From Equus caballus (Eukaryota; Chordata; Mammalia; Perissodactyla; Equidae), in assembly GCF_041296265.1 (NCBI RefSeq), contig NC_091693.1, positions 6,481,001 through 6,545,000 of the forward strand: a stretch of DNA of 64,000 bases, read 5' to 3'. This document shows, in pieces, positions 10,044-23,000 of this stretch. Position 1 is the first letter of the stretch. Each line of letters starts with the position of its first letter. Position numbers and translations under genes: made by a program. The notes below the pieces were generated by a model. That model ran no database searches. It was not told the DNA's origin and saw only the letters and a list, made by a program, of their open reading frames with translations.

Positions 10044-12998
10044 AATAAACAAAATTGACAAACTTTTAGCTAGACTCACTAAGAAAAAAAGAGAAAGCTC
10101 AAATAAATAAAATCAGAAACAGAAGAGAAGAAGTTACAACAGATACTACAGAAATACAAAGGATCATAAGAGACAACTACAAACAGCTATATGCTAACAA
10201 ATTAGAAAATCTAGAAGAAATGGATAAATGGATAAATTCTTAGAATTCAGTCTTCCGACACTGAACCATGAAGAAATAGAAGATTTGAATAGACTGGTCA
10301 CTAGTAAGGAGATTAAGACAATAATTGAAAACCTCCCAAAAAACAAAAGTCCCAGATCAGATGGTTTCACTGGAGAATTCTACCAAACATTGAAAGAAGA
10401 CTTAATACCTATCCTTCTCAAACTCTTCCAAAAAATTGAAGAGGAGAGAACGCTTCCTAACTGATTTTATGAGGCCAACATTACTCTGCTACCAAAACCA
10501 AACAAGGACAACACAAAAAAAGAAAATTACAGGCTAATATTCCTGATGAACATACATGCAAAAATTCTCAATGAAATATTGGCAAACCAAATACAACAAC
10601 ACATTAAAAGGATCATACACCACGGTCAAGGGGGATTTATTTCAGGGATGCAGGGATGGTTCAACATCTACAGATCAATCAGTGTGATACATCACATTAA
10701 CAAAATGAAGAATAAAAATTGCAAGATCATCTCAATAGATGCAGAATAAGCATTTGACAAGATTCAACATCGACTTATGATAAAAACTCTCAATAAAATA
10801 GATATAGAAGGAAAATATCTCAACATAATAATGGCCATATATAACAAACCCACAGCTAACATCATACTCAAGGGTAAAAAACTGAAAGTTTTTCCTCTAA
10901 GATCAGGAACAAGACAAGGCTGCCCACTCTCACCACGTTTATTCAACATGGTACTGAATGTCCTAGTCAGAGCAGTTAGGCAAGACAAAGAAATAAAAGG
11001 CATCCAAGTTGGAAAGGAAGAAGAAAGCTCTCACTATTTGAGGATGACATGATTTTATATATAGAAAACCCTAAAGACTCCACCAAAATACTATTAGAAA
11101 TAATACATGAGTACCGGAAAGTTGCAGGGTATCAAATCAATACACAAAAATCTGATGTGTTTTTATGCACTAACAACCAACTGTCAGAAAGAGAAATTAA
11201 GAAAACAATCCTATTTACAAATGCAACAAAAAGAATAAAATACCTAGGAATAAATTTAACCAAGGAAGTAAAAGACCTGTACACAGAAAACTATAAGGCA
11301 TTATTGAGAGAAATTGAAGAAGACGCAAAGAAATGGAAAGCTATTTCATGCTCATGGGTTGGAAGAATTAACATTGTTAAAATCCGGATTACCTAAAGCA
11401 ATCTAGAGATTCAGTGCAATCCCTATCAAAATCCCAATGACATTTTTTCACAGGAATGGAACGAAAAATCCTAATATTTGTATGGAACCACATATGGCAA
11501 ATAAACCACAATAGCTGAAGCAATCCTGAGAAAAAAGAACAAAGCTGGAGGTATCACAATTCCTGGTTTCAAACTATACTACAAAGCTATAGTAACCAAA
11601 ACAACATGATGTTGGCAGAAAAACAGACACACAGATCAATGGAACAGAATCAAGAGCCCAGAAATAAACCCAGACATCTATGGCCAACCAATTTATGACA
11701 AAGGAGCCAAGAATACACAATGGAGAAATGAAAGTATCTTTAATAAATGGTGCTGGGAAAACTGGACAACCACATGCAAAAGAATGAGAGCAGACCACTA
11801 TTCTATACTATACACGAAGATGAACTCAAAATGGATTAAAGACTTGAATGTAACACCTGAAACTATAAAACTCCTGGAAGAAAACACAGGCAGTATGCTC
11901 TTTGACATCGGCCTTAGATGTCTTAGATGTCTTCTTGGATATGTCTCCTTAGGCAAAAGAAACAAAAGAAAAAATAAACAAATGGGACTACATCAAACTA
12001 AAAAGCTTCTTCACAGCGAAGGAAAACATTAACAAAATGAAAAGACAACCTACCAGTTGGGAGAAAATATTTGCAAATCATATATCCGATAAGGGATTAA
12101 TATCCAAAATATATAAAGAACTCATACAACTGAACAACAAAAAAACAAACAACACGATTAAGAAATGAGTAGAAGATCTGAACAGACATTTTTCCAAAGA
12201 AGACTTACAGATGGGCAACAGGCACATGAAAAGATGTTCAACATCACTAATCATTAGGGAAATGCAAATCAAAATCACAATGAGGTATCATTTCACTCCT
12301 GTCAGAATGGTGATTATTAAAAAGACAAGAAATAAGTGTCGGAGAGGATGTGGAGAAAACGGAACCCTCATACACTGCTGGTGGGAATGTAAATTGGTGC
12401 AAACACAATGGAAAACAGTATGGAGAATCCTCAAAAAATTAAGAATAGAACTACTGTATGATCCGGCTATTCCACTTCTGGGTATTTATCTGAAGAATAT
12501 GAAAACATTAATTTGCAAAGGTTATCTGCACTCCCACGTTCATTGCAGCATTATTCCCAATAGCTAAGCCTTGGAAGCAACCCAAGTGTCCAATGGTGGA
12601 TGAATGGATAAAGAAGATGTGGTATATATACCATGGAATGCTATTCAGCCATTAAAAAAAGGGTGAAATCTTGCCATTTGTGACAACATGGATGGACCTT
12701 GAGGGTATTATGCTAAGTGAAATAAGCCATATGATTTCAGTCATATGCGGAAGAGAAAAAAAGAAACACGTAGATAAGGAGAAGAGATTAGTGGTTACCA
12801 GAGGAAAAGGGTGTGGGGGGAGGGTGAAATGAGTAAATGGGGTCAGTTGTACAGCGACAGATGGAAAATAGACTTTTGGTGGTGAGCAAGCTGTAGTATA
12901 TACAGATGTTGAATTATAATGCCGTACACCTGAAACCGATATAATGTTATAAACCAATGTCACCTCAATAGAGAAAAGACTCTAAAAATAAAATAAGT

Positions 12999-13012
12999 AA
13001 AATTTTTGTCAG
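12999..13012. repeat. Right target-site duplication of the young L1
   Basis: AAAATTTTTGTCAG, partner of 5,464-5,477. Old minus-strand L1 text (ATAATTCTAACATCTGTGTC) continues directly after it. Confidence 0.85.
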
Positions 13013-14073
13013 ATAATTCTAACATCTGTGTCATCTTGGTGTTTGTGTCTGTTGATTATCTTTTCTCATTCAGTTAGAGAACTTCCTGGTTCTTCACATG
13101 ACAAGTGATTTTCAACTGAAACCCGGACATTTTGAGTATTATGTGATAGGGCTGGATCTTATTTAAATCAGTTCATTCTCCCCTGACACTGCTCCAGTGA
13201 AGGGGGGGACCCCCTTCTTACTGCCATATGGGGGTAGAAGTCTAGCTTCTCCACCCAACCTCCCTTAACTCCTGGAGGGTGAAGGCTCCTTGTTATTGCG
13301 GGGGGCGGCACAGGTCTGGTCCCCGTTAGCCAGCCACCAGCCGACCCTGGCTGGGAGGGGGAGGGGTGCTTCACCACTGCTCCCTGCATGGCTTCCTGGC
13401 AGAGTCCACTGTAGGAGGCGTGCTTGTTACCACCGCGTGTGGTGCAGGTCCTCACTCCCGGCTGGACCTCTTCTCACAGCGCTCAAGTGAGGAGGGGTGG
13501 GACCTCTCATCCCCGCTGGGTTGGGGTGGATGTTCAGGCTCCCCCTGCCACTGTGGGGAGGATGAGCCCACTGGCGATGGAGAGCTCAGCTCCATCCTGG
13601 GCCTCCTCTGGCACCACTCAGATGGGGTGTGGGGGTCTGGCCTGGGGTTTTTCCTTACAGCCTGGCAAGGGTGAAGTCTAAGCACCCCATTGGCCTTTGC
13701 TGCCGGGGTGGGAGGAAGCTGTGGGTTTTCCTGTGGTCTTGGGCTGGAGTAAAGCAGTTTTTGCCTGGTATTTCTAGGCTGCCCCCTTCTTGGCTCTTTG
13801 AAGAGCGGGGTTTTGCTGGAACGTCTTCTTGTCTGTGCCCACGGGTATGTCCAGCTGCCGGCTTCTCCACTGTTAGGTCTGGGATACACGAGGCAAAGAG
13901 AAAACCCAGGGAACTCACAGCCATATCATTCCTCAGCTCCCGAGGTCCCTAACCAGGGTGCCTTCTCTCCACCCTTCAGAGCCTTCTCATGCTTGTTTTA
14001 TAATGTCTGGGGTATTTAGTTGTACTTAGCAGAAAAAATAGGGAAAAGGACCTCTAGTCCATCTTCTTGGAAC
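13013..14073 (-). mobile_element. Old LINE-1, minus strand, 5' end
   Basis: This continues the old L1 interrupted at 5,463. The first 170 bp are the ORF1-upstream text typical of old mammalian L1. From about 13,190 the sequence turns GC-rich, as in L1 5' UTRs, and the element ends near 14,073 with text resembling an L1 5' terminus (ATAGGGAAAAGGACCTCTAG). Open frames of 70-145 codons here sit in non-coding L1 sequence and are not considered genes. Confidence 0.7.
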
Positions 14074-15992
14074 GTCACTGCATTTTGAAGTTGCTCTTCA
14101 CTCTTTCCATTTCCTTCTCAGTGATTGGCAGGTGGTAAAGGGTGGTGATGCCAGAGTGAAGACTGCTCAGAAGCTTCCCCATCATCTGCAGGATTTGCAT
14201 GGCTTTGCGTGCTGTCTGTTTCTGGTCTCAAGACACTCACAGGCTAGAAGCCTGATAAAAGTGGTGAGGGTTGAGTCGTGAGACTTCCCCGTTCAATAAC
14301 ACTTCACATGTTACCTTTCTCCTTCCTGAATCGGTGTGTTCTTCCCTCAACCCCTGGGGTCTCTGAAGCCTCAGTGTCAGTGATCAGATTCCCCAACAAT
14401 CATGCCCGTGCAGGGACATGAACATGAATGAGAATGACTGGATGCTGTCGCTAAAGCGTAAATCCTTTCGAGGTGGCTTGTGCCTTTTCAGCAGGCTGGC
14501 AGTTCTGATCTGCTCAGCTTGAGTCATTAGCATTTCCTGAGAGCTGGATCTAGCAGAAGCTGTGAAGGAGCCAGCTGTGAACCTATCTGATGGAGAAATG
14601 CCATACACAGAAACTGAAAACTGACCACAGATCTCCGAGGGTTCCTTCCAACCCAACCCCAAGTCCACAGCGCCCTCATTGCATCTTCCCCACTCGCCAG
14701 ATCGCCCGTGCCTCTTGGCCGGCCCAGAGCCCCAGAGAGGCGGAGGCGGGGCCAAGCAGGGTGAAATCAGTCACTGGAGACTTCTCTGTGCTTCCCCTTT
14801 CACTCTCAGATGCCACTAGGGTCCCCGACGAGGGAAGACACGAGGAAACAGGTAAGAACTATTTTGTTCTCTTCTGCATTCAGCAAGGAAGTATGGAGCA
14901 GCTGCCATGTGCCAGGCACAATTCTCAGGGCTGGGAGCCCAGTGGGGACCCCTTCCCTGTGTCTTGCTGGTGTTACAGAGGTTGTAGATGCCTGTCTTTG
15001 AGAGTTCCCGCTGGTGGGCTTGGCGAGTCATCTGAGGGTAGGATGGGTCATTGGATGCCCGGGAGGGAAGAACGGCCTCAGGGAGGCTGCCTCTGAGGTC
15101 CTGCAAAGCCCTTAACACATCTGCATCTGGACAGCGTGGCCTGGTCCTGAGCCTCCAAGCCTAATGCCTACCGTCCCAGCCTCCATGCCCCATACTGCCT
15201 CAGTGGCCTTCCAATTCCAGGCCTGAGGCCCCACTTGTTATGCTCCAGAGACTGCCCGGGGCCCCTTGGGGGGAGCACACAGCCCTGCATGGAGAAGCGC
15301 CCCCCTCTCACTGGTCCTGGCATCCCCAAGCCAGTCCCCAGTGAGGCTGTGGTGGTGGCTGCTGCAGAGGGGACACAGCAGCCCAGCTACTGGAGGCTGG
15401 TCTTCGGCACGGTGAATGGAATCGGGCCCTTGTGGAAACCCAAATGGGGCTTGGGGTGTGTGTCCCTCAGAGCACTGACCCCAGAACTCTGCCAAGGGTT
15501 CACGGAAAATGTGGAGTAGACCCTATGGCCAAAGAAGGGTGGGCAACGCACTGGACTCCAGCCCCACGGGGGGAGCTGTGCGGCGCACACACAGCTGGTG
15601 AAGGGTCGGAAAAGACCTGCAGTCAAGAGTCCTATTTGACTTTTGTAACCCAGCTTTTCTCAAATGGTTGTGACCTTGAAGACCTTTTTGCATGTCACAC
15701 TATTAGCGCCCACTGAGCTGCCGTCCGAGTCTGTCCCAGTTCAGACTCCTCACACCCGATTCACGCCCGGGGACAGGCCTGCACCAGCTCTCCCCACACC
15801 AGTGACCGGACACCCAGCAGGCTTTGTCACGAGCCACGCAGCCTGGGAGATAAACAGCTGGGGCGGGGTGGCGGTGATGTGTGGGAAATGTCGGCTGGGC
15901 GGGCGGGAGGGGCGCCGGTCTGCCCTGAGACCGGAGACACACTCTTCAGCACATCCTGCTGGCTCCCGGGGGACAGCCCAGAGGGCACAGCC

Positions 15993-16000
15993 ATGCAAAT
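15993..16000 (+). promoter_or_regulatory. Octamer motif upstream of CD22 (candidate)
   Basis: Exact ATGCAAAT, the site for OCT1 and OCT2, about 1 kb upstream of the CD22 start codon. Octamers drive many B-cell promoters, so the position is suggestive. An 8-bp match is expected about twice by chance in 64 kb, so this is only a candidate. Confidence 0.3.
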
Positions 16001-16651
16001 CGGGACTTAAATTTAACTCTATGTAAATGTAACTCTGGGTAAAAGTCTAGTGAGGTGGCCGGCAAGCTCGCTGCACAGAGAGAGAGAGGGAGAGATGGGC
16101 AGTGGCTGCAGACTGGCAGCCCTTGACCTGCCTCTCACCCACAGACAGGTTTTGCTTGACCAGCACCGTGGGGTTTTTTCGTTTGTTTTTCAGGCAGGTC
16201 ATTTCATGTGAAAACGTGGCTTCTTACTTCTCTTAAAACAGTGGAAGGTCAGGCAGTGCTGAGCCCGCGGTCCCCCACGGTCCCCCTGGGCAACAGTTGA
16301 GTGGAGCTGAGATAGTCACAGCCTTGACACAAGGCCTGCCTTTGTCCCCACCTGGTTGACCTGTGTTTCTACTCAGCCCCTGGGGGCATCTGAGTGGGGC
16401 CCTAGGACCGCATTCTCCTAAGTCCTTCCAACCCCTCTGAATGCTCTCTGGCTGTCAGACATAATTATTGGTTTTAGAGTTATTTTTTTCCTGGTCGTTA
16501 AAATCAAGGTTGGACCATGTCTCTCCCCTGTGTAAAACCCTTCGTCAGTTGTCCCAAGCTGAGCTCCAGGTCACCCAGGGCCTGGCACTCGGGCATCGAG
16601 TAGTCTGGTGCCCCTCAAAGCCTGAGAGCCAGGCAGGAAGTTTATAAAATT

Positions 16652-16735
16652 ATGGATGGAGGATGGACAGATGGATGGATGGATGGATGGATGGATGGAT
16701 GGATGGACGGACGGTTGGATGGATGGGAGGAAGGA
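16652..16735. repeat. (GGAT)n microsatellite
   Basis: About 84 bases of GGAT/GGAC tetranucleotide repeat, with the perfect core at 16,670-16,706. It lies about 260 bp before the CD22 start-codon exon and may vary in length. Confidence 0.95.
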
Positions 16736-16992
16736 ATGAGTGCTGGGAAGAGAGAGAGGCCAGCCCTGCAGAGTTCTCAGGCTGAAGGGAGAGGCACGGC
16801 ATACCCAGAAAAGGTTCTGTGAGCATCCAGAATTCCACATCCCGCATGCAACCAGACATGGTCCTCTCGGGAATGGGGAAACAGAGTCAGAGCTCAGTGG
16901 GTGAGCAAGAAAAGCCGTCTGGATCAAGTAAGTGACCAGATGGCTCAGAGACAAACTCTCCCCGGCCCAGGCTCGAACCTAGACGCAACGCC

Positions 16993-17026
16993 ATGCATCT
17001 CCTCGGCCCCTCGCTCCTGCTCCTCG
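16993..17026 (+). CDS. CD22: CD22 start-codon exon (signal peptide)
   Basis: ATG CAT CTC CTC GGC matches the M-H-L-L-G start of human CD22, and the exon ends at a GTAAGG donor in phase 1. The joined signal peptide [16 protein letters not shown] is two residues shorter than the human one. Confidence 0.93.
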
Positions 17027-20000
17027 GTAAGGCTGGTGGCCTAGGCTGGTCCTTGGGTTCTGGGATGACTGTGGGAGCTGGAGGGGGAGGGAAGGCCTGG
17101 GGCAGAGAAGAGTGAATGCGGGGTGGCATGAGGGAGGTCATGTATGTCTGTGTCCATGTCCTTCTCTCTGTGTCTCACACCCTTGGTGTGCCTCCGCTCT
17201 CTCCCTCCATCTTCGGAGGGGCTTCTTTCTTCCTCTGAAAGTTCTCTGTGCCCCTCAATGATAATCATGATCACTGTGCTGGGTTCCAGAATACTTGGCT
17301 TTCTCTGGCTCAGTTCCATGGGAATTTGACCACCCCAACACTCTCTACACCTGGGAGGGGGCCTGCGTCTGGATTCCCTGCACCTACAGAATGCCAAAGA
17401 GTGGAAAGTACCTCAACGGCCTGATCCTGTACCACGGTTATAAGTATGACGAAGTCAGCAAGGAGTACAGGGGGACCGTCCTCTATAACAAGACGAACAC
17501 CGAGGAGGCTCCCAAAGACAGGAGAGTAGAGTTCCTGGGAGACAACAGATCCAACTGCACCTTCCGCATCGACCCCGTGAAAGTCAAAGACAGCGGTCAG
17601 CTGGGGCTGAGGATGATATCGGGGTCTGACAAATGGATGGAGGAAATAGGCCTGAACGTCTCTGGTAAGGCCCTGGGGGATGTGGTCCTCCACCTCGGGC
17701 ACGGTCAAGGGGGAGGTGGGAAACACCCGGTTCCTGGGACAGGGCGGCGAGCCGGGTTGCCTGCAGAAGCCAGGCAGCGGGTGCCAGCGAGTGACTCACG
17801 CAGCACAGGACAACAGGGCTGTGGCAAACTGGAGCCTGGCACTTGACCCTCCTGAAGCATCCCGCCCACCGCTCAGCTCCTGCCCACTCTGGAATCCGGG
17901 CTGCGGGTTGCCCGATTTTTCAAGAGAAGATGGCAATCTGGATTTTCAAGTGAAATCCCCCAACATGTTAATGTTGGTGATTAATTCTAATGAGCCCTTC
18001 ACGGCTAAATGACATGCTTGGAGGGGATGAGTCAAACACAGGTCTGGGGCCTCCACCCCAGGGAGCGTGCTCACTCTGTGTCACAGCCTGTTTCTTCAGT
18101 GAGTGGTTCTAAGCAGCCCGGTGTTTGAGGTGAGAGATGTTGCTTCAGACCCTGTGGTCGGAGGGTGGCCCAGCCGCTGGGAGAGCTGGGCCTGGCGCCC
18201 ACAGCCCTGCTCTACTAAAAGGATGCTGCGTTGGGTGTCTCCAGTATGGAGGCCATGAAACACTCGCAGATCTGTCGTCGATGCTAAGAAATGCATGCTG
18301 AACCAAACCAGTAAAATTCACTTGGGGTGGTGGGGAGAGTGACCTTGAACACACTGAGAAAGCAAACATCAGGGAGTGACAATGAAGTAAGTTTAAAACA
18401 TAAAATATGACTCCTTAGGAGGATCAGCATCCTCAGGACCCTTCAGAGCGTGTCTCGGCTGAGCAAGCGTGACCTAAAGCACAGAAAGCCAGGCCCAGGG
18501 GAGGCAGAACGGACTGGCAAGGATTCCTGAGCCATCATTTGGGGAGGGCATCTAAAGCCGGGTATAAGAGGCTGGCACCCACGGGTCCTCAGTCCCCCAC
18601 ACCTCCAGTGTGATCCTTACTCTGTTGCAGAGACGGCCCCTCCACCACGCATCCAGCTCCCTCCCGAAATCCAGGAGCTCGAGGAGGTCACTCTGACCTG
18701 CTCGCTGAATTTCGCCTGCTTTGGGTACCAATTGCAGTGGTCCCTGAAGGGGCCTGTTGTCTCCTCGACCTCCCTGACCCCCAAGACCGTCTCCATGGAG
18801 AGCAAGCTCACATACCAGCCGCAGTGGACTGACCACGGCAAGAATCTGACCTGCCAGCTCTTGGATCCTGACCAGCGGGTACTCTCGGAGGAAACCGTGC
18901 GGCTGGATGTGAAGCGTGAGTGTCCCCAGGGCTCCTCTGGGAAGGACAAGGGGCTCATCAGCTTCTCCCCAAGCCCTCAGTGAGCACAAGGTGCCAGGAG
19001 CCTCCGCAGAGGCAGTGTAACCAGTCTGTGGACACCTGCAGCAGGGGATGGTCCGGGCAGAGCCACGTTCCCTCCTCCACATCTCTTTCTGGTGTTTCAG
19101 GAAACAGACTCATTTTAGCATCTGCTTTGGTCCAATGGAATAAAATAATTTTATCTATCCTCAAGCCATGACATGACTTTGGGATCATCCGCTTAGGGGT
19201 TTGTTTCCCCGGGTGGGGAGAGTGAAAAATCTTGTCACATCATTATTTGTGCCTCATTCATTCATTCAACAAATCTTTATTGCAAACCTACTAGGTGTCA
19301 GGCCTTATTATAGCTGCCAGGGATACAGTGGTGAGCAACGTTCTTGCCCACAGGGAGCCAGCGTTGCAGTGGGGCAGACAGAGAATAGATAAGTTAACCA
19401 AAAAATATAGAACATACTCGTGGGTGGTGCTAAGTGTATTTAAAAAAAGGAAGCAAGCAGGGCGAGGACAGAGGGTGTGAGGGATGCAGGCTCCTCTGAG
19501 AAAGGTGAACTTGAGCTGAGACTTGAGTGACGGGAGGGACTGAGGCAGGGAAATACTTGTGAGAAGACCATTCTGGGAAGAGGAAAGAGCAAGACCAAAG
19601 GCTTGAGGCAGAAACTTAGTGTGTCTGCAACAGAGCAAGGGGCCAGTGCGCCTCGGCGCCATGTCCGGGGTCCCGGAGGTATGAGAGGAAGGCCAGGAGG
19701 GACTGGACGGTCGATGTCGTGAGCTGCAGTTAGGGTTCTAGATTCTATTCTAAGTGTGGAACGCACTGAATGGTTTCAAGCAGAGGAGGAGCAAGATCTG
19801 ACTGACAGTGTTAGGAATGCTGCTGGCAGCTGGTGGAGACCAGACTGGCAGGGACTGGGGGCATGCAGAGCAGAGAGATGAGTTAGGAGGCTGTGACAGT
19901 CACCTGGGTGCTTGGGCCAGCCCAGCCTTGTTGACAAGGGCAACAGTGAGTGGCTGCACACCCTCGCACGCTGTGTGTAGGCTGCCGCCACTTCTCATCC

Positions 20001-23000
20001 CTTTCCATCCTCTGAGAATTCCCTGTCTGCTCCTCCAGACCCACCAAAGTTGAAGATCGAGGTCAGTCCCAAAGAAGCCACTGTAACAAAGGGGGAGGAG
20101 GTGACCATGACGTGCCAGATCATCAGCAGCAACCCAGAGTACCGGCATATATCCTGGCTCAAGGATGGGATCTCACTGAGGCCGGAGGAGATGTGGGGGG
20201 CGCAGGAGAAGCTCAAGCTAACTCTGTCCACAGTGACCAAGGAGATGAGTGGAAAGTACCAGTGTGAGGCCCGCAATGACATAGGCTCAGGAAAGTCGGA
20301 AGAAGTGGACCTCCAAGTGCTTTGTGAGCCTCCTGGGAGGCAGGGAGGGGGCAGGCAGAGAGTGAGGGGGATGGAGCGGAAGCCCCTGAGAGGTAAGCAG
20401 CATGCCTCTGCTTGTTCTTCCAGATGCTCCGGAACCTTCCAGGGTTCAGATCCTCCCCTCACCAGCTAAGGAGGGAAATTCAGTAGTGTTGACTTGTACA
20501 TCGCTGGCCAATCCTCCTCCAACAAATTACACCTGGTATCACAATGAGATGGAGGTGCCAGGAAGGACAAATAAGACCTTCCACATCCCAGAGGTCCTCC
20601 TTGGGCATGCTGGGACTTATTCCTGTTTCGCAGAAAACAGACTTGGTCCTGGACAAGTTGGCCAGGAGGCAGAGTTGGACGTCCAGTGTGAGTAGTCACA
20701 GAGCCTCTGGATTCTGGAGGGAGCAGGTGGCAGTGGGAGAAGGAGGAAGGCAGGTGGAGCGCAGGGGATGCTTGCGTCCCAGTGAGGACGGCAAGCAGAC
20801 GCCGGGGTCTCCTGACCTGGGAGCTCTGGACGGGTCTTTGCTGTTGCTCGCAGCTGTATTCGCACTCCAGAGCAGGGCCTGGCTTGTGGTCAGCGCTCTG
20901 TAGATGTCTGTTGAATGAATGAACTGCAAGATGCCAGGGCCCCACGACGGACACGGAGATGGGGCGTCACTAAGCAGTGGCTGAGTCCCAGAAGGGGTCC
21001 TGAAGTTTTCAAGGACAACTGGGGCAAAATGACTCATTATCTTTCCATCGTCAGACCCTGTTCAACACAATCAATCTTGTCACTGAGTTGAGTCCGGGAC
21101 AAAGAGAACCCATAGCTTTGATTCTGGGACCCTGGGATGTCATAGTCTGAGCCAAGTGCACTAATGGGGATGCCGAAATGGTAACCATCTACCCAGCTGG
21201 AGGGATGCTGACAGCAGCAGCAGGCGCGTTTATTAAGTGTTTATCACGGACCACACCACTCTAAGGGCATCATCTCATTTCCCCTTTGCAACAGTTCCAC
21301 GAGGGGAGGTACTCTCAGGACCCCATTTGACAGACAAGTAAACTGAGGTGTGCAACCCGTGGTCACCTAGCTCTAAGTGGCAGGGTCCAGCAGTCTGGCT
21401 CCAGAGCTCATTTTTGTTTTTTTTTAAATTAATACCTGCACCACAGTGACCTGGCTCTGCGCCCCACACCCACGTGAAGACCCGCAGGCAGTGTGCCTCC
21501 GCCTCGCATGGGGCCAGGGCTGTGCCCCTAATGGCTGCGCCGTCCTGCCTCAAAGCACGGCCAGGCCACACGGCCAACGCAGGGCTCCCCTCCTCTCATA
21601 GATGCACGAGGGAAGTGCGAGCTTCCCTTGGTGAATTCAGGAACTGTGTGAGTGCGGGGGATGGAAAGGGAAGGAGGAAGCAGGAAGGAAAGGGCACTCT
21701 GCACACCTGACTTTTCTTCACCCGCCTCTCTGTTTCTCTCCCAGATCCCCCCAAGGAGGTAATCACAGTGATTCAAAACCCTGGGCCGATTCGAGAAGGA
21801 GACGAAGTGACCCTGTCCTGTATCTACAATTCCAGTAACCCCGGGGTTACCGAGTACATATGGAACCCCCAGGGCACCCCGCAGAAGAGCTCATCTCGGC
21901 TGCTGAAGATTCCAAAGGTTGCCTGGGACACCAAGCCCATCACCTGCTCGGCCTGTAACACGTGGTGTTCGCAGGGTCTGCCTGTCAACCTGGATGTCCA
22001 GTGTGAGTGACCCAGGCAGGGGCATCTGGGAAACAGCCCAGCTGGGATATGGGGCTCTCGGGGTGAGGAGCCTGGAGCCTGGGCCCGAGTCTTCACAGAG
22101 TATTGAGGGATGAGAGGCAGTCTTCAGGGCCAAGGGGAGAGGAAGTCCTGGGGACAGGAAGAGGGAAAGGGACCCAAGAGGTCAGCCTGGGGTCCTTGCT
22201 CTCCAGATGCCCCCAAAGATGTCAAGGTCCTGCTGATCAGCCCCGGTTCTGAGATTTGCTCTGGGGACAAGGTCCACCTCCAATGTCACTTCTCCAGTAG
22301 CCGCCCCACAGACGTCCACTTCTTCTGGAAGAAAAATGGGATCCTTCTGCAGGAAGGACGCGAACTGCGTTTTGATGCCATCTCTCCAGAAGACGCTGGA
22401 AGTTACAACTGCCTAGTCAATAACTCCGTAGGGCAGAGCACGTCTGAGGCCTGGATGCTCCAAGTGCTATGTGAGTGGCGGAGCCAGAGGCTGACAGCAG
22501 AGAAGGGCAGGTGACCAGCTCCCTCGATCCTGACGCCGCTTCTCTTACAGATGCACCTAGGAGGCTGCGTGTGTCTGTTAGCCCAGCAGATGGAGTGACG
22601 GAGGGGAAGAAGGTGGTCCTGACATGTCAGAGCGATGCCAACCCCCCAGTCTACGAGTACTCCTGGTTTGACTGGAATAACCAAAGCCTCCACCGTTATG
22701 ATCAGATGCTGAGACTGGATCCTGTGAAGGTCCAGCACTCAGGCACCTATCGGTGCAGAGGGACCAACCGACTTGGGGTGGGCACGTCGCCCCCCAGCAC
22801 CCTCACTGTCTACTGTAAGGCGCCTTCCCTTTCTTCTCTGGCCTTGGCCACCCCTGCAGCTTCCCCACAAGGCTGCGCGTTCCAGACCACCTCACCCCTC
22901 CTTCCCAGCCCCCTCCCTGCCCTGTCCCACGGCCAGCCCCGCCTGTGCACACAGCTCACCTGTCTTCCCTCCTTCCTGCTCCATCTCTCCTGACTCCCTC

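Larger units (their letters stand above)
8670..12570 (+). pseudogene. L1 ORF2 remnant (endonuclease / reverse transcriptase)
   Basis: The apurinic-endonuclease-like domain starts near 8,670 with the typical I-T-L-N-V-N-G-L-N-S motif and the Q-E-T-H catalytic block at about 8,785. Reverse transcriptase follows from about 10,220, with the S-R-P-D-G-F-T-type finger, [10 protein letters not shown] at about 10,906 and a catalytic F-x-D-D block at about 11,037. The cysteine segment [10 protein letters not shown] lies near 12,365. Stops and shifts cut it into at least six open pieces, and an ERE splits it at 9,821. It is dead. Confidence 0.9.
5478..12998 (+). mobile_element. Nearly full-length LINE-1, plus strand, with three ERE insertions
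   Basis: Bounded by a 14-bp target duplication, this element runs 5' UTR (about 5,478-6,758), ORF1 (from an ATG at 6,759), ORF2 endonuclease (from about 8,670), reverse transcriptase (about 10,220-11,400), the C-terminal cysteine region (about 12,340-12,430) and an A-rich 3' end. Without its three SINEs it is about 6.8 kb, normal for full-length mammalian L1. Both frames are interrupted by several stops, for example at 10,462 and 10,747. The reverse transcriptase motif usually F-A-D-D reads F-E-D-D at about 11,037. It is therefore inactive. Confidence 0.9.
14074..16992. other. 5' flank of CD22; no gene recognised
   Basis: Unique sequence with small ancient repeat pieces: an L2-like 3' fragment at about 14,872-14,960 and an L2-like interior fragment at about 16,510-16,600. 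The CD22 promoter and an untranslated first exon should lie here, as in human, but I could not locate that exon with confidence. A possible acceptor for the start-codon exon is CCCGGCCCAG ending at 16,970. Confidence 0.5.

Noticed and set aside
13168-14019. Several 66-145-codon frames
   Set aside because: They lie in the GC-rich 5' end of the old minus-strand L1; none matches a protein family.
16652-16735. Regular repeat resembling a CRISPR-like array
   Set aside because: A simple GGAT tetranucleotide microsatellite without spacers, in a mammalian genome.
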